Assembly (NCBI GenBank): GCA_963721335.1
Contig: CAVRIV010000001.1
Span: 434,001-498,000, forward strand
From: CAVXDY01 sp963721335
Lineage (GTDB): Bacteria > Actinomycetota > Thermoleophilia > Miltoncostaeales > Miltoncostaeaceae
DNA length: 64,000 nt
Direction of reading: 5' to 3'
Below the pieces are notes generated by a model that did no database searches, was not told the origin of the DNA, and worked only from the letters and a program-made list of their open reading frames with translations. This document shows positions 27,524 to 36,975 of the stretch, piece after piece. The position numbers and the translations under genes are program-made. Positions within the stretch are counted from its first letter, which is position 1. Every line of letters begins with the position of its first letter.

Positions 27524-27730
27524 ATGGAGCCAACCCGCAGACAGGTGACCACCACGTCGGGCCGCGAGGCCGCCGCGAGCGGCTTCCTGCCCGGCCCGCC
27601 CGGATGGGAGGACTACCGGGAGGCCCGCGAGCGGTTCCTCAGAACCCTGCAGATCGATTCCCTCAACCGGCTGCTGACCCGGCCCGAGACCGACGCCGGA
27701 CGGTTCCGGGGGGCGGACGGAGCCCGATGA
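27524..27730 (+). CDS. small hypothetical protein
   Basis: A 68-residue soluble protein with an excellent ribosome binding site (AAGGAGG, 6 nt before the ATG). The first half is Thr/Gly/Ala-rich; residues 25-55 look helical and charged (WEDYREARERFLRTLQIDSLNRLL). No known domain. The stop overlaps the next ATG (ATGA), so it is co-translated with the SnoaL-like protein. Confidence 0.6.
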   Translation: MEPTRRQVTTTSGREAAASGFLPGPPGWEDYREARERFLRTLQIDSLNRLLTRPETDAGRFRGADGAR

Positions 27731-28164
27731 TGCTCGCCGGCGTCGTCGCCCGCTACGTCGATGCGTGGAACGAGCACGACGCCGAGGCGTGCGGGGAGTG
27801 CTTCGCCCCACAGGGCGAGCGGATCTGGCTCATCCTCTCGCCGTCGCACCTGCGCGGCGATCCCTTCCCCCGTTTCAGCGGGCGCGCCGAGGTTGCGGGC
27901 GCGATCGGCGACTTCATGCGGGCCGTGCCGGACCTGCGGGTCGACGTCACGGCCCTCAGCGAGGGAAGCGACGACCGGGTCTGGACCGAGTGGCGCCTCA
28001 CCGGGACGCACCTCGAGGACTGGGGCGACTGGACGGCCGGAGGCGAGCCGGTCAACCTCCAGGGCGTGTCGATCTTCACCGTGGGGGCCGACGGGATCGC
28101 CCTCGAGCGCGTCTACTGGGACACGCTCTTGCTGACCAACCCCGGGGTGGTCCTGATGCGGTAG
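27727..28164 (+). CDS. SnoaL/NTF2-like protein
   Basis: A 145-residue single-domain protein with the NTF2-like alpha+beta barrel pattern: VARYVDAWNEHDAEACGECF at the N-terminal helix, FSGRAEVAGAIGDFMRAVPDLRVDV in the middle and the terminal strands WRLTGTHLEDWGDW and IALERVYWD. SnoaL-like proteins include polyketide cyclases and many uncharacterised binding proteins. Reaction unknown. It ends 1 bp from the convergent LuxR gene. Confidence 0.75.
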   Translation: MMLAGVVARYVDAWNEHDAEACGECFAPQGERIWLILSPSHLRGDPFPRFSGRAEVAGAIGDFMRAVPDLRVDVTALSEGSDDRVWTEWRLTGTHLEDWGDWTAGGEPVNLQGVSIFTVGADGIALERVYWDTLLLTNPGVVLMR

Positions 28165-28165
28165 C

Positions 28166-30954
28166 TCACCCGCCCCCCGGCTCGTGCGGGGCGTCGTCCT
28201 CTCGGGCGAAGCGGCGCGCGAGCTCGGCGCGCGACCGCAATCCCAGCTTGCGGTACACGCTGCTCAGGTGGCGCTCGATGGTCTTCTCGGAGAGGAACAG
28301 GCGGGCGGCCGCCTCGCGGTTGGTGAGGCCCCGCGCCACGGTCCGGGCCACCTGGAGCTCCCGCGGTGACAGCTCGCCGTCGGACCGGGGACGTGCTGCG
28401 GGGGTGCAGAGGCATTCCGCTGGCCGCGATCTCCTCCCGGGCCTGGGCCGCCCACGGCACCGCACCCAGCTCGTCGAAGGCGGCAGAGCGCCAGCCCGAG
28501 CTGGGTCCGGGCCTCGATGCGACGCCCGGCGCGTCGCAGGCGGGCTCCGTAGAGCAGCTCCGTCCGCGCCCGTTCGAAGGGCATGGGCTGCCTCGCGTGG
28601 AGCGCGAGCGCCTCGCCGAAGTGGCGGTCGATGTCGTCGTCGATCAGGCCACGGCACCGGCGGGTGGCGGCGCGCGCCCACAACCCCGCCCGTGCGCTCG
28701 GCCTGCTCGGCCAGCGTCGCCAGCGCGCGGCGCGCGTCGGCGAGACGTCCCAACCGGGCGTAGGCCTCGACCAGGTCCGGCTGCCACATCACGATGGCGG
28801 GCTCGGCGAAGCCCGCCTCACGGGTGAGGTCGACCAGCGGCTCGAGATGGGTGACGGCGGAGGCCGGCCGGCCAAGCCCCTGATTCAGCAGCCCGAGAGC
28901 GAAGCCGCGATAGGTGGCGATCGATCCCAGGCCCAGCTCCTCGGCCAGCTTCGATGCCCGGCGCACGTTCGCCCGGCAGTCGTCGGCCCGGCCGAGCGCC
29001 GCCTCGATCGTGGCCAGGGTGATGAGCGCGAAGCCGAGGGACCCGTGCTGCCCGGTCTCCTCCAGCGACCGCACCGCCTCCGCGGCGCGCGCCTCGGCGT
29101 CGCGCCAGCGGCCGCGCCGGAAGTCCAGCTCGGCGCCGAACGCCTGGGGCGATCCGAGGAAGGCGAGGGAGCCTGACTCGCGCGCGCGGCCGACCCACCG
29201 CGACAGGTATCGCGCGCCGCGGTCGAAGTCGCCGAGCCAGGTCGTCGGCGTCAGCGACATCACCAGGCTCTGCCCCTGGGGGGTCAGCGGGTCGACCCCC
29301 TCCAGGAAGGCGTCGAGTGCGGCGAAGGCCTCCCGCGCCTCCCGCGCCCGGCCGGCGACCGTGAGCGCGCTCGCGTGGATGACGGCGACGTAGGGCGACC
29401 GGCCCCCACAGGCGGTCAGGATCTGGCGTGCCTCCTGAAGGCAGCGCAGCGCCTCGCCGCCCCGGCCGTCCATGGCCCGTGCCAGGCCGGCGCTGGCCAG
29501 CATCTCGGCCGCGACGATCGGATCCGCATCCCGTGCGCGATCCGGGCCTCGCGCACCAGCAGCGCGTGGGCATCGCCGGTGCTGGTCGTCATGAGGGTGA
29601 CCAGGCCCCGCAGATGGGCGGTCTCGGCGCGGACGGACGAGTCCGGCCCCGCCCGCCAGAGCCGCTCGAGGAGGGACGAGCCACGGGCCGGCTCCCCCGC
29701 GGCCATCGCGAGCTGGGCGGCCCCCAGCAGGTCCCTGCCCGAGCGGACCGGATCCCGCGTGGTGGTGGCGGCCCGCTCCAGGAACGTCGCGGCGGTCGCG
29801 TAGCCGGTGCGCTCCCCGGCGCGCGCCGCCGCGGCCTCGAGCGCCGCCGCCACGAGGTCGTCGGGGCCGACGGCGGCCTCGGCCAGGTGCCAGGCGCGCT
29901 GCTCGAGGTCGCCGTCGCGGTCGAGGGCCTCGGCGAGCGCCCCATGCGCGTCGCGGCGGCGCGCGGGGTCCATCAGCTCCAGCACGACCGGCCGCAGGAG
30001 CGGGTGGCGCAGGCGCGCGACGTCTCCGTCCAGGACGAGGAAGCCCGCCGCCTCCGCGGCGACCAGGTCGCGGGTGCCTCCGCCGAGCCGCTCGAGCGCT
30101 GCGACGATCGCCCCGGCGGAGCAGCCGTCGCCGACGGCGGCCACGCCGAGCGCCCGCCGTGCTCCCGGGTCGAGGCTCTCCACGCGCCGCCGATAGGCCT
30201 CGACGATCGCCTCACCGGGAGGCAGGGGCTGCGGCAGCGTCACGCCTCCCGCGCGCTCGCCGCCGCTCAGGGCGCGGGGCAGCTCCACCAGTGCCAGGGG
30301 GTTCCCCCCGGCCAGGGCGAGGATCTCCCGCGCCACCGCCGGGGCCAGGGGCCTGGCGACGGTCACGGCCTCCAGCAGGGCTCTCGACTCCTCCTCGCCG
30401 AGCGGCGGGACCTCGTGGTTCTCGACCTCGGGCATCGGGAGCCGCTCGGGCGGGCGCTCCCGCGAGGTGACGAGCATCGCGATGGGCTCGTCCGCGATCC
30501 GGCGTGCGCAGAACACCAGCGCCTCGCGGCTCGGCGGATCCACCCAGTGGCCGTCGTCGATCAGGATCAGCACCGGGCCGTCGGAGGCGACCGCTCCCAG
30601 CAGGCTCAGCGTGGCCGCATAGGCGGCGTAGCGGTCGAGAGCCGCCGGGGGGCCCAGGGCGAGGGCCGCGCGCAACGCGGCCCGCTGGGCCTCGGGGATG
30701 CCGTCGATCCGGGCGAGCACCGGGCGCAGCACGTCGGAGAGCACGGCGAAGGCGAGCCGCGATTCCGACTCCACCCCCCCGGCCGAGAGGATGCGCAGGC
30801 CCCGCTCCCGTCCCTCGCGCCGCGCGTGCTCCAGGAGCGTGCTCTTGCCGATCCCGGGAGCGCCGCGGAGGACGAGAGCCCGTCCGCGTCCCGCGCGCGC
30901 GTCCTCGAGGAGCCCGTGGATGGCCTCGATCTCGTGTGATCGCCCGACCAGCAC
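28166..30954 (-). CDS. LAL-type LuxR transcriptional regulator, four frameshifts
   Basis: A large ATP-binding LuxR regulator of about 930 residues when repaired. The N-terminal AAA domain has Walker A GAPGIGKST and Walker B LILIDDGHW; a long helical repeat region follows, then a C-terminal HTH (LSPRELQVARTVARGLTNREAAARLFLSEKTIERHL, split here only to name it; key part LTNREAA). The frame is broken at about 29540 (one base missing) and by three single-base insertions at 28684-28687, 28485 and about 28392, which together return to the original frame. All segments remain conserved, which argues for consensus errors, but with four lesions the gene could be a true pseudogene. GTG 30954 is the start. 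Confidence 0.72.
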
Positions 30955-30981
30955 GGCGTGACCCCCCGGCGGCGCCTGCGG

Positions 30982-31719
30982 CTAGGTTGTCCCGACCCCC
31001 GAGCCGCCCACGGCCTCCAGCACGTCCGCGAGGGCGGTGGGTCGGTTGGTGACGATGCCGTTGACGTCGCACTCGATCAGGCGGCGCATCTCGTCCGGGT
31101 CGTCCACGGTCCACGCGAAGACCGCGAAGCCGTGGCGGTGCATGTGCTCGACCATCCCCTCGTTCACCAGCTCGTAGGGCACTCCCACGCCGGCGGCCAC
31201 CGACTGGCTCACCGCGTCGCCCATGGCGAGGCTCGCGAGCGCGGCGGCGGAGTCGACGAGGTGGATCCGTGGGCTCTCGGGGGTGATCCGGTCGAGCTGC
31301 TCCCAGACCTCGGGGAGGAACGAGATGAACGTGACCGACTCGAGCATCTGGGCGTCGCGGACGGCCTGGACGGCCGGTCCGACGATGTCGATCTCCTTGA
31401 TGTCCACGTTGACGCGCACGCGCCCGCGTGCCAGGTCGAGCACCTCGGCCAGCGTCGGGATGGCCTGGCCGTCGCCGGCATCCAGCGCCCGCGCCGCCAC
31501 GGCCGTCATCTCCCGCAGCGCGCCCGATCCCGAGGTGGTGCGGTCGACCTCGGCGTCGTGGAGGATCAGCAGCGCGCCGTCGGACGTGCTGCGCACGTCG
31601 CACTCCACCACGTCCGCGCCCTGGGCGATCGCGAGCTCGAAGGCGGTGGGGGTGTTCTCCGGGCGCTCCGCCGACGCTCCTCGGTGGGCGACCTTCCACA
31701 ACCGGCGCGACGTTCCCAT
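30982..31719 (-). CDS. glycerophosphodiester phosphodiesterase
   Basis: A 245-residue cytoplasmic GDPD-fold enzyme releasing glycerol-3-phosphate from deacylated phospholipids. Catalytic features: HRG (AHRGASAERPENT), the metal-binding Glu/Asp pair VECDV, LHD as the second His, and the C-terminal AWTVDDPDEM and GIVTNRP signatures. No signal peptide. It starts at ATG 31719, divergent from ubiA, and precedes the LAL regulator on the same strand by 27 bp. Confidence 0.9.
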   Translation of the reverse strand: MGTSRRLWKVAHRGASAERPENTPTAFELAIAQGADVVECDVRSTSDGALLILHDAEVDRTTSGSGALREMTAVAARALDAGDGQAIPTLAEVLDLARGRVRVNVDIKEIDIVGPAVQAVRDAQMLESVTFISFLPEVWEQLDRITPESPRIHLVDSAAALASLAMGDAVSQSVAAGVGVPYELVNEGMVEHMHRHGFAVFAWTVDDPDEMRRLIECDVNGIVTNRPTALADVLEAVGGSGVGTT

Positions 31720-31785
31720 CGGACGATCCTACGCCCGCTTCGGGAGCGGTGCCTATGGGCGGGAAGCCCCGTACGGCAGTCCGGG

Positions 31786-31791
31786 TAAGCT
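31786..31791 (+). promoter_or_regulatory. -10 element of the ubiA-ccm-hem operon (leaderless)
   Basis: TAAGCT ends 6 nt before GTG 31798 with no ribosome binding site, predicting a leaderless transcript for this long operon. Confidence 0.45.
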
Positions 31792-31797
31792 CTCCGC

Positions 31798-32685
31798 GTG
31801 ACCACCTCCTCCGGGGCGGCGCAGCCGGCCGCGGGGCTCGGGCTCCTCCCCGCCCTGCTGGGGCTGGTGCGCTTCTCGCACACGATCTTCGCCCTGCCCT
31901 TCGCCTTCGCCGCGGCGATCCTCGCCCGGATGGAGGTGCCGCGCGCCGGCCTGCTCGGCTGGATCACCCTGGCGATGATCGGGGCCCGCAGCCTGGCGAT
32001 GGCGCTCAACCGGCTCGTGGACGCCGACATCGACGCGCGAAACCCGCGCACCGCCGGGCGCGAGCTGCCGTCGGGGCGGCTGCGGCGCACCCAGGTCCTC
32101 GGCTTCTGCGTCGCGAGCCTGGCCGTCCTCCTCCTCGCCGTCTCGCAACTGCCGAGCGAGACCTGGGTGCTGTGGCCGATCCCGGTGGCCGCGTTCGTCC
32201 TCTACCCGTACACCAAGCGCTTCACGTGGCTGTGCCACCTCGCGCTGGGCCTCACGATCGGCCTGGCCCCCATGGGGGCGTGGCTGGCCGTGACCGGCGA
32301 CCTCGGGCCCGCACCGATCCTGCTGGGGCTCGGCGTGGCCGCCTGGATCGCCGGCTTCGACATCACCTACGCGCTCCTGGACGTGGACTTCGACCGTGCC
32401 AACGGCGTCTACTCGATCCCCGCCTGCTTCGGTCCCGCGCGGGCCCTCTGGGTGACGCGCGTCCTGCACCTGGCCGCCGTCGCGCTCCTGGCGGGGGCCG
32501 GGATCGCCGCCGGCGCGGGCGCGGTCTACCTGGTGGGGGTGGGCATCTGTGCGCTCGTGCTGCTGTACGAGAACGCGATCGTCTCGCAGGGGGACCTCGA
32601 GCGCGTCCCCGCCGCCTTCGCCCAGTCGAACGGCCTGCTCGCGGTGGTGTTCCTGGCCTTCGTCCTCGCCGAGGTGACGCTGTAG
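31798..32685 (+). CDS. UbiA-family prenyltransferase (menaquinone type, MqnP/UbiA-like)
   Basis: A 295-residue membrane prenyltransferase. The first Asp-rich motif is NRLVDADIDARNPRT, preceded by RFSHTIFALPFAF, the signature of the 4-hydroxybenzoate/MqnP branch rather than CtaB. The second motif is DVDFDRANGV. It probably prenylates a quinone precursor for menaquinone made by the futalosine route, an inference from subfamily signature. First gene of an operon continuing with cytochrome c maturation and haem synthesis, so the operon serves respiration as a whole. Confidence 0.85.
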   Translation: MTTSSGAAQPAAGLGLLPALLGLVRFSHTIFALPFAFAAAILARMEVPRAGLLGWITLAMIGARSLAMALNRLVDADIDARNPRTAGRELPSGRLRRTQVLGFCVASLAVLLLAVSQLPSETWVLWPIPVAAFVLYPYTKRFTWLCHLALGLTIGLAPMGAWLAVTGDLGPAPILLGLGVAAWIAGFDITYALLDVDFDRANGVYSIPACFGPARALWVTRVLHLAAVALLAGAGIAAGAGAVYLVGVGICALVLLYENAIVSQGDLERVPAAFAQSNGLLAVVFLAFVLAEVTL

Positions 32686-32699
32686 GGCAGGAGGAGCTC

Positions 32700-33389
32700 G
32701 TCCGGGCCGAGGGCCTGGTGAAGCGCTTCGGCGAGCGCCGGGCGGTCGATCGCGTGGACGTCCGGCTCGCCGTGGGCGAGAGCCTCGCCGTGCTGGGGCC
32801 GAACGGGGCGGGCAAGAGCACCCTGCTGCGCATGCTCGCGACCCTGCTCCGCCCCGACGAGGGAACGCTCGCCGTCGCCGGCCACTCCTGTCCTGACGAC
32901 GCCGGCCGGGCGCGGGCGGAGATCGGGTACCTCGGCCACGACCCCCTCGTCTACCTGGACCTGACAGCCCGTCAGAACCTCGAGCTCTACGCCGACCTCT
33001 ACGGCCTCTCCGACCCCGGGGAGCGGATCGACGACGCCCTCGACCGGGTCGACCTCCTGGCCCGCTCCTACGACGCCGTGCGCGGGTTCAGCCGCGGCAT
33101 GACCCAGCGCCTCGGCCTGGCGCGCACCCTCCTCCACGAGCCGAGCCTGCTCCTGCTGGACGAGCCGTACGCCGGCCTCGACGCCGCCGGCGCGCGGCTG
33201 CTGGACGGCGTGCTCGCCGAGGCGCGCCGGGATCGCGGGGTGGTCATCGTGACCCACGAGGTGGAGCGCGGCGTGGACCTGGCGGAGCGGGTGCTGGTGC
33301 TCCGCGCGGGGCGCGCGGTCCTGTCGGAGCCCACCGGGTCCCAGGACGGCGCCGCGTTCCGCGCGCGGTACGAGGAGCTGGTGGCGTGA
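32700..33389 (+). CDS. ccmA: haem ABC exporter ATP-binding protein (start uncertain)
   Basis: ABC ATPase of the cytochrome c maturation exporter: Walker A GPNGAGKST, signature FSRGMTQRLGLART, Walker B LLLLDEPYAGLD and H-loop VTHE. The fold begins with VRAEGLVKRFGERRAV, but no ATG/GTG/TTG precedes that strand in frame. AGGAGG at 32689-32694 points to a start near GTC 32700, while the first regular codon is GTG 32718, inside beta1. A GTC start or a base error is possible. The stop overlaps ccmB (GTGA). Confidence 0.85.
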   Translation, partial: VRAEGLVKRFGERRAVDRVDVRLAVGESLAVLGPNGAGKSTLLRMLATLLRPDEGTLAVAGHSCPDDAGRARAEIGYLGHDPLVYLDLTARQNLELYADLYGLSDPGERIDDALDRVDLLARSYDAVRGFSRGMTQRLGLARTLLHEPSLLLLDEPYAGLDAAGARLLDGVLAEARRDRGVVIVTHEVERGVDLAERVLVLRAGRAVLSEPTGSQDGAAFRARYEELVA

Positions 33390-34084
33390 GCGCGGCGAAC
33401 CCGGCGTGGCGGCGGCAGCTGCGCGCCCTGCTGTTGAAGGACCTGCGCCTGGAGCTGCGGACGCGCGACACCCTGGTGGCGATGGTCCTCTTCGCGATCG
33501 TGGCGATGGTCATCTTCCAGTTCGCCTTCGGCTCGCGCGAGGACGACCTGAGCCGGTTCGCCGGGGGCATCCTGTGGGCCACCCTCGCGCTCACGGCCGT
33601 CCTCGGAGTGGGCCGCTCGTGGGTTCCCGAGCGCGAGCAGCGCGTGCTCGACGGGATCCTCGTGGCGCCGGTCCCGCGCCTCGTCCTGCTGGTGGCGAAG
33701 GCCGGGGCGATCATGGGCTACCTGGTGGCGGTGGAGATCGTGGCGGTGCCGCTGCTCGCCGTCTTCTTCCTGCGCGGGTCGGTCCCGGCGGACCTCGCGC
33801 TGATCGCGGTGGTGTGCCTGCTCGCCGACGTGGGCATCGCCGTGCTGGGCTCTCTGTACGCCTGTCTGTCGCTCTTCGCGCGGGCCCGCGAGCTGCTCCT
33901 GCCGGTGCTCCTGCTGCCCTCGCTGCTGCCCGTCGTGATCGCCGCCGCGGGCGCCACTCATGCGGTCTCAGCAGGGACGAACGACCTGGCGGAGTACCGG
34001 GGCTATTGCCTGTTCCTGGGGGTCTATGCGGTAATCTTCGGGCTTGTGGCCTATGCGACGTACGACCACGTCTTCGATGACTGA
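33386..34084 (+). CDS. ccmB: haem exporter permease CcmB
   Basis: A 232-residue integral membrane protein with six TM helices. The N-terminal LLLKDLRLELRTRDTL and the following LWATLALTAVLGVGRSW are CcmB hallmarks. It forms the CcmAB part of the complex that releases holo-CcmE during cytochrome c assembly. Intact, normal length. It overlaps ccmA by 4 bp and ccmC by 8 bp. Confidence 0.92.
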   Translation: MSAANPAWRRQLRALLLKDLRLELRTRDTLVAMVLFAIVAMVIFQFAFGSREDDLSRFAGGILWATLALTAVLGVGRSWVPEREQRVLDGILVAPVPRLVLLVAKAGAIMGYLVAVEIVAVPLLAVFFLRGSVPADLALIAVVCLLADVGIAVLGSLYACLSLFARARELLLPVLLLPSLLPVVIAAAGATHAVSAGTNDLAEYRGYCLFLGVYAVIFGLVAYATYDHVFDD

Positions 34085-34775
34085 CGCGCGTCCTGCCCGG
34101 CTCCTCGCGATCACCGGGACGGTCACCGCGGCGCTGACCGCGCTCGCCGTCTTCGGCGTCTTCTTCGTCGCTCCCGAGGACGCCGACCAGGGGATCATCC
34201 AGAAGATCTTCTACTTCCACGTCGCGATCGCCATCACCTCGCTGCTGGCCTTCGGGGTGGGGTGCGTGGCCGCGATCCTCTACCTGCGCTCGCGCGAGGA
34301 GCGGTACGACGAGGTGTCCTCCATCTCGGTCGGGATCGGCCTGGGCCTCGCCGTGCTCGTGGTGATCACCGGGTCCATCTGGGCGAAGGCCTCGTGGGGC
34401 ACCTGGTGGGTCTGGAGCGACCCGCGCCTGGTGACCTTCCTGATCGTCCTCCTGCTCTACGCCGCCTACTTCGTGCTCCGCTCGTCGGCCGATGGCGAGC
34501 GGCGCTTCCGGTACTCGGCGATCTACGCCGTCGCCGCCTTCGCGTCGGTGCCGCTGTCGTTCTACTCGGTGCGGGTCGCGCGCTCGTTCGTGCACCCGGT
34601 GGTCTTCACGCAGAGCGGCGCGAACATGCCCGACTCGATGCTCGTCTGGTTCGTCGTGAGCCAGCTGGCGGTGATCGGCCTGTTCCTCACCGTCCTCCAG
34701 CTCGAGCTGATCCAGCGGCGGGCCGACAAGGCCCTGCGCCGGGCGAAGCGGGGCCTCGAGGCCGCGCTCTCGTGA
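34077..34775 (+). CDS. ccmC: haem exporter/handling protein CcmC
   Basis: A 232-residue CcmC with six TM helices and the tryptophan-rich WWD motif (ASWGTWWVWSDPRL). Two haem-ligand His residues are seen in IFYFHVAIAIT and SFVHPVVF. CcmC loads haem onto CcmE. ATG 34077 was chosen (overlap ATGACTGA with ccmB); the upstream ATG at 34044 lies inside ccmB. CcmE, F, G and H are not in this window. Confidence 0.92.
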   Translation: MTDARPARLLAITGTVTAALTALAVFGVFFVAPEDADQGIIQKIFYFHVAIAITSLLAFGVGCVAAILYLRSREERYDEVSSISVGIGLGLAVLVVITGSIWAKASWGTWWVWSDPRLVTFLIVLLLYAAYFVLRSSADGERRFRYSAIYAVAAFASVPLSFYSVRVARSFVHPVVFTQSGANMPDSMLVWFVVSQLAVIGLFLTVLQLELIQRRADKALRRAKRGLEAALS

Positions 34776-34990
34776 GCGAGGGCGCCAAGTACGTGGTCGC
34801 CGCCTATGGCGTGGTGCTGTTCGCTCTCGTGATGTACGTCGTCGCCATCGGGATGAAGGCCGGGCGCATGGCGCGCGAGGCCGAGCTGCTCGCGCGGCTG
34901 GTGGAGCGCCGTGTCGAGCGCGAGCAGGGCGGCGAGCCGGCGGACGCGGAGGACCTGTCCGCCGCCGACGCCCGGGCGACCCGGCCGTGA
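34772..34990 (+). CDS. ccmD: small single-TM protein in the CcmD position
   Basis: A 72-residue protein with one TM helix (YVVAAYGVVLFALVMYVVAI) and a charged cytoplasmic tail (AREAELLARLVERRVEREQ), the architecture of CcmD, which associates with CcmABC. Overlaps of 4 bp on both sides tie it to ccmC and the sirohaem gene. Assignment rests on size, topology and position, as CcmD sequences diverge strongly. Confidence 0.7.
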   Translation: MSEGAKYVVAAYGVVLFALVMYVVAIGMKAGRMAREAELLARLVERRVEREQGGEPADAEDLSAADARATRP

Positions 34991-35676
34991 GCGGCAGCCG
35001 CGTCGCCCCCGCCCGCCCCGCGGGCCCCGGCAAGGTCTTCTACCCGATGTTCGTCGACCTGGAGGGCCGGCGCTGCCTGGTGGTCGGCGGGGGCCCGGTG
35101 GCCACCGAGAAGGTCGAGAAGCTGCTCGACCACGGCGCCGTCGTGCGCCTGGTGTCGCCCCGCCTGAGCCCTCGGCTGGAGGAGATGGCGACCGCGGGAG
35201 ACGTGGCGGAGCTCCACCGGCGGGCCTACCGGACCGAGGACCTGACGGACTGCTTCCTGGTCATCGCCGCCACGAACCTCGACGCCATCAACCGGATGGT
35301 GTGGCAGGACGCCGAGGCCCGGAACCTGCTGTGCAACGTCGTGGACGTGCCCCCGCTCTGCAACTTCATCGTGCCCTCGATCGTGCGGCGCGGCGAGCTG
35401 GCCCTGGCGGTGTCCACCGGGGGAGCCAGCCCGGTGGTGGCCAAGCACATCCGCCGGCAGCTCGAGGTGGCCTACGGTCCCGAATGGGGCACGCTCACGG
35501 CGCTGTTGCGCGACCTGCGCGACGAGCTCAAGGAGCGCTACCCCGACATGCCGAGCCGTCGCGACGCGGTCGAGCGGCTGATGGAGACGGATGTCGTGCG
35601 GCGCCTGGCCGACGGCGACCAGGACGGCGCCCGCGACCTGGCGCGGGCCGTGCTCGAGATCGGGGTGGTGGCGTGA
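34987..35676 (+). CDS. precorrin-2 dehydrogenase (sirohydrochlorin synthase, CysG-N type)
   Basis: A 229-residue NAD-dependent enzyme oxidising precorrin-2 to sirohydrochlorin, possibly with ferrochelatase activity. An N-terminal Rossmann fold has VVGGGPVATEKVEKLL and VIAATNLDAIN; the dimerisation domain carries VPSIVRRGELALAVSTGGASPV, a CysG-N/Met8p hallmark. It starts at GTG 34987 after a nonconserved 17-residue head. It sits between ccmD and hemA with 4-bp overlaps, linking sirohaem to the common haem pathway. Confidence 0.88.
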   Translation: MSGSRVAPARPAGPGKVFYPMFVDLEGRRCLVVGGGPVATEKVEKLLDHGAVVRLVSPRLSPRLEEMATAGDVAELHRRAYRTEDLTDCFLVIAATNLDAINRMVWQDAEARNLLCNVVDVPPLCNFIVPSIVRRGELALAVSTGGASPVVAKHIRRQLEVAYGPEWGTLTALLRDLRDELKERYPDMPSRRDAVERLMETDVVRRLADGDQDGARDLARAVLEIGVVA

Positions 35677-36953
35677 CCCTCCTCGTGCTCGGGCTCTCCC
35701 ACAAGACCGCTCCCGTGGAGCAGCGGGAGAAGGCCGCGCTCACCGAGCACGGGATGCGCACTCTCCTTCGCGAGCTGCGCGACGACGAGGCCGTGGCCGA
35801 GGTGGTGGCGCTGTCCACCTGCAACCGCACCGAGATCTACGCCGCCGCCGTGGACCCCGGGGCGGCCGAGGACGCGGTGGCCCGCAGCCTCGTGGCCCAC
35901 TCCCACATCTCCCCGGACGAGCTGGCGTGCGCCCGCTACCTGCTGCGCGACGATCGCGCGGCGGCCCAGCTCTTCCGCGTCGCCTCCAGCCTCGACTCGA
36001 TGGTGGTCGGGGAGAGCGAGATCCAGGGGCAGGTGCGCGCGGCGTGGGACGTGGCCACCGAGGAGGAGACCGCCGGTCCGATGCTCAACCGGCTGTTCCG
36101 GCAGGCGCTGGAGGTGGGCAAGCTGGTGCGCACCGAGACGCGCATCGCCGCGGGGCCGACCTCGGTGTCGGCCGTGGCCGTGGAGCTGGCCGAGGAGGTG
36201 CTGGACGACCTTCCGGGGTGCTCGGTCCTCGTGATCGGCGCCGGACGCATGGCCGAGGCGACCGCGATGGCGCTGGTGCGCCACGAGGTCCGCGAGGTGG
36301 TCGTGGCCAACCGCACCGTCGGGACCGCGCGCGAGCTGGCCGCCCGGGTGGGCGGCCGCGGCGTGGGCTTCGACCGGCTGGCCCAGGAGCTCGAGGCGGC
36401 CGACATCGTCATCTCCTCCACCGACGCGCCGCACGCCATCCTGCGCCGCGCCGATCTGGAGCCGGTGGTCACCGCACGCGCCGCCGACCGCCCCATGGTG
36501 ATCGTCGACATCGCGGTGCCGCGTGACGTGGAGGCGTCGGCGGCCGAGCTGGAGGGCGTCTGCCTGTTCGACATCGACGACCTCGAGCGAGTGGTCGAGG
36601 CCAACCTCAACGGCCGGCGCCTGGAGGCCGAGCGCGGCGAGGGCTTCGTTCTGGGCGCGGTCCAGGGCTTCTCCGCATGGCGGCGCGGCCTGGCCGCCGG
36701 GCCGGCCATCTCGTCGCTGCGGGCCCGCGCGGAGGAGATCCGCCGCGCCGAGCTGGGGCGCCTGGAAGGTCAGTGGGACGACCTCTCGCCCGCCGATCGC
36801 GAGCGGCTGGAGGGCCTCACCAAGGGCATCGTCAACAAGCTCCTGCACGAGCCCACCGTCCGGATGCGGGCGGCGGCCATCGACGGGGACGACCTCCGGC
36901 ACCTGGAGAGCCTGCGCCACCTCTTCGGCCTCGAGGCGCCCGCCGGTTCCTGA
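35673..36953 (+). CDS. hemA: glutamyl-tRNA reductase
   Basis: First enzyme of C5-pathway tetrapyrrole synthesis, reducing Glu-tRNA to glutamate-1-semialdehyde with NADPH. A 426-residue protein with the N-terminal catalytic block LSTCNRTEIYA (nucleophilic Cys), SMVVGESEIQGQVR, the NADPH loop VIGAGRMAEATAMAL and the C-terminal dimerisation helix. Start GTG 35673 overlaps the previous stop. Intact. Confidence 0.95.
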   Translation: MTLLVLGLSHKTAPVEQREKAALTEHGMRTLLRELRDDEAVAEVVALSTCNRTEIYAAAVDPGAAEDAVARSLVAHSHISPDELACARYLLRDDRAAAQLFRVASSLDSMVVGESEIQGQVRAAWDVATEEETAGPMLNRLFRQALEVGKLVRTETRIAAGPTSVSAVAVELAEEVLDDLPGCSVLVIGAGRMAEATAMALVRHEVREVVVANRTVGTARELAARVGGRGVGFDRLAQELEAADIVISSTDAPHAILRRADLEPVVTARAADRPMVIVDIAVPRDVEASAAELEGVCLFDIDDLERVVEANLNGRRLEAERGEGFVLGAVQGFSAWRRGLAAGPAISSLRARAEEIRRAELGRLEGQWDDLSPADRERLEGLTKGIVNKLLHEPTVRMRAAAIDGDDLRHLESLRHLFGLEAPAGS

Positions 36954-36975
36954 TCGACTCCGGCGCGGAGTCGCG

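Noticed and set aside
28166..30954. Programmed frameshifting in the LAL regulator
   Set aside because: Four sites with unrelated contexts in one gene, and similar lesions throughout the window, fit sequencing error far better.
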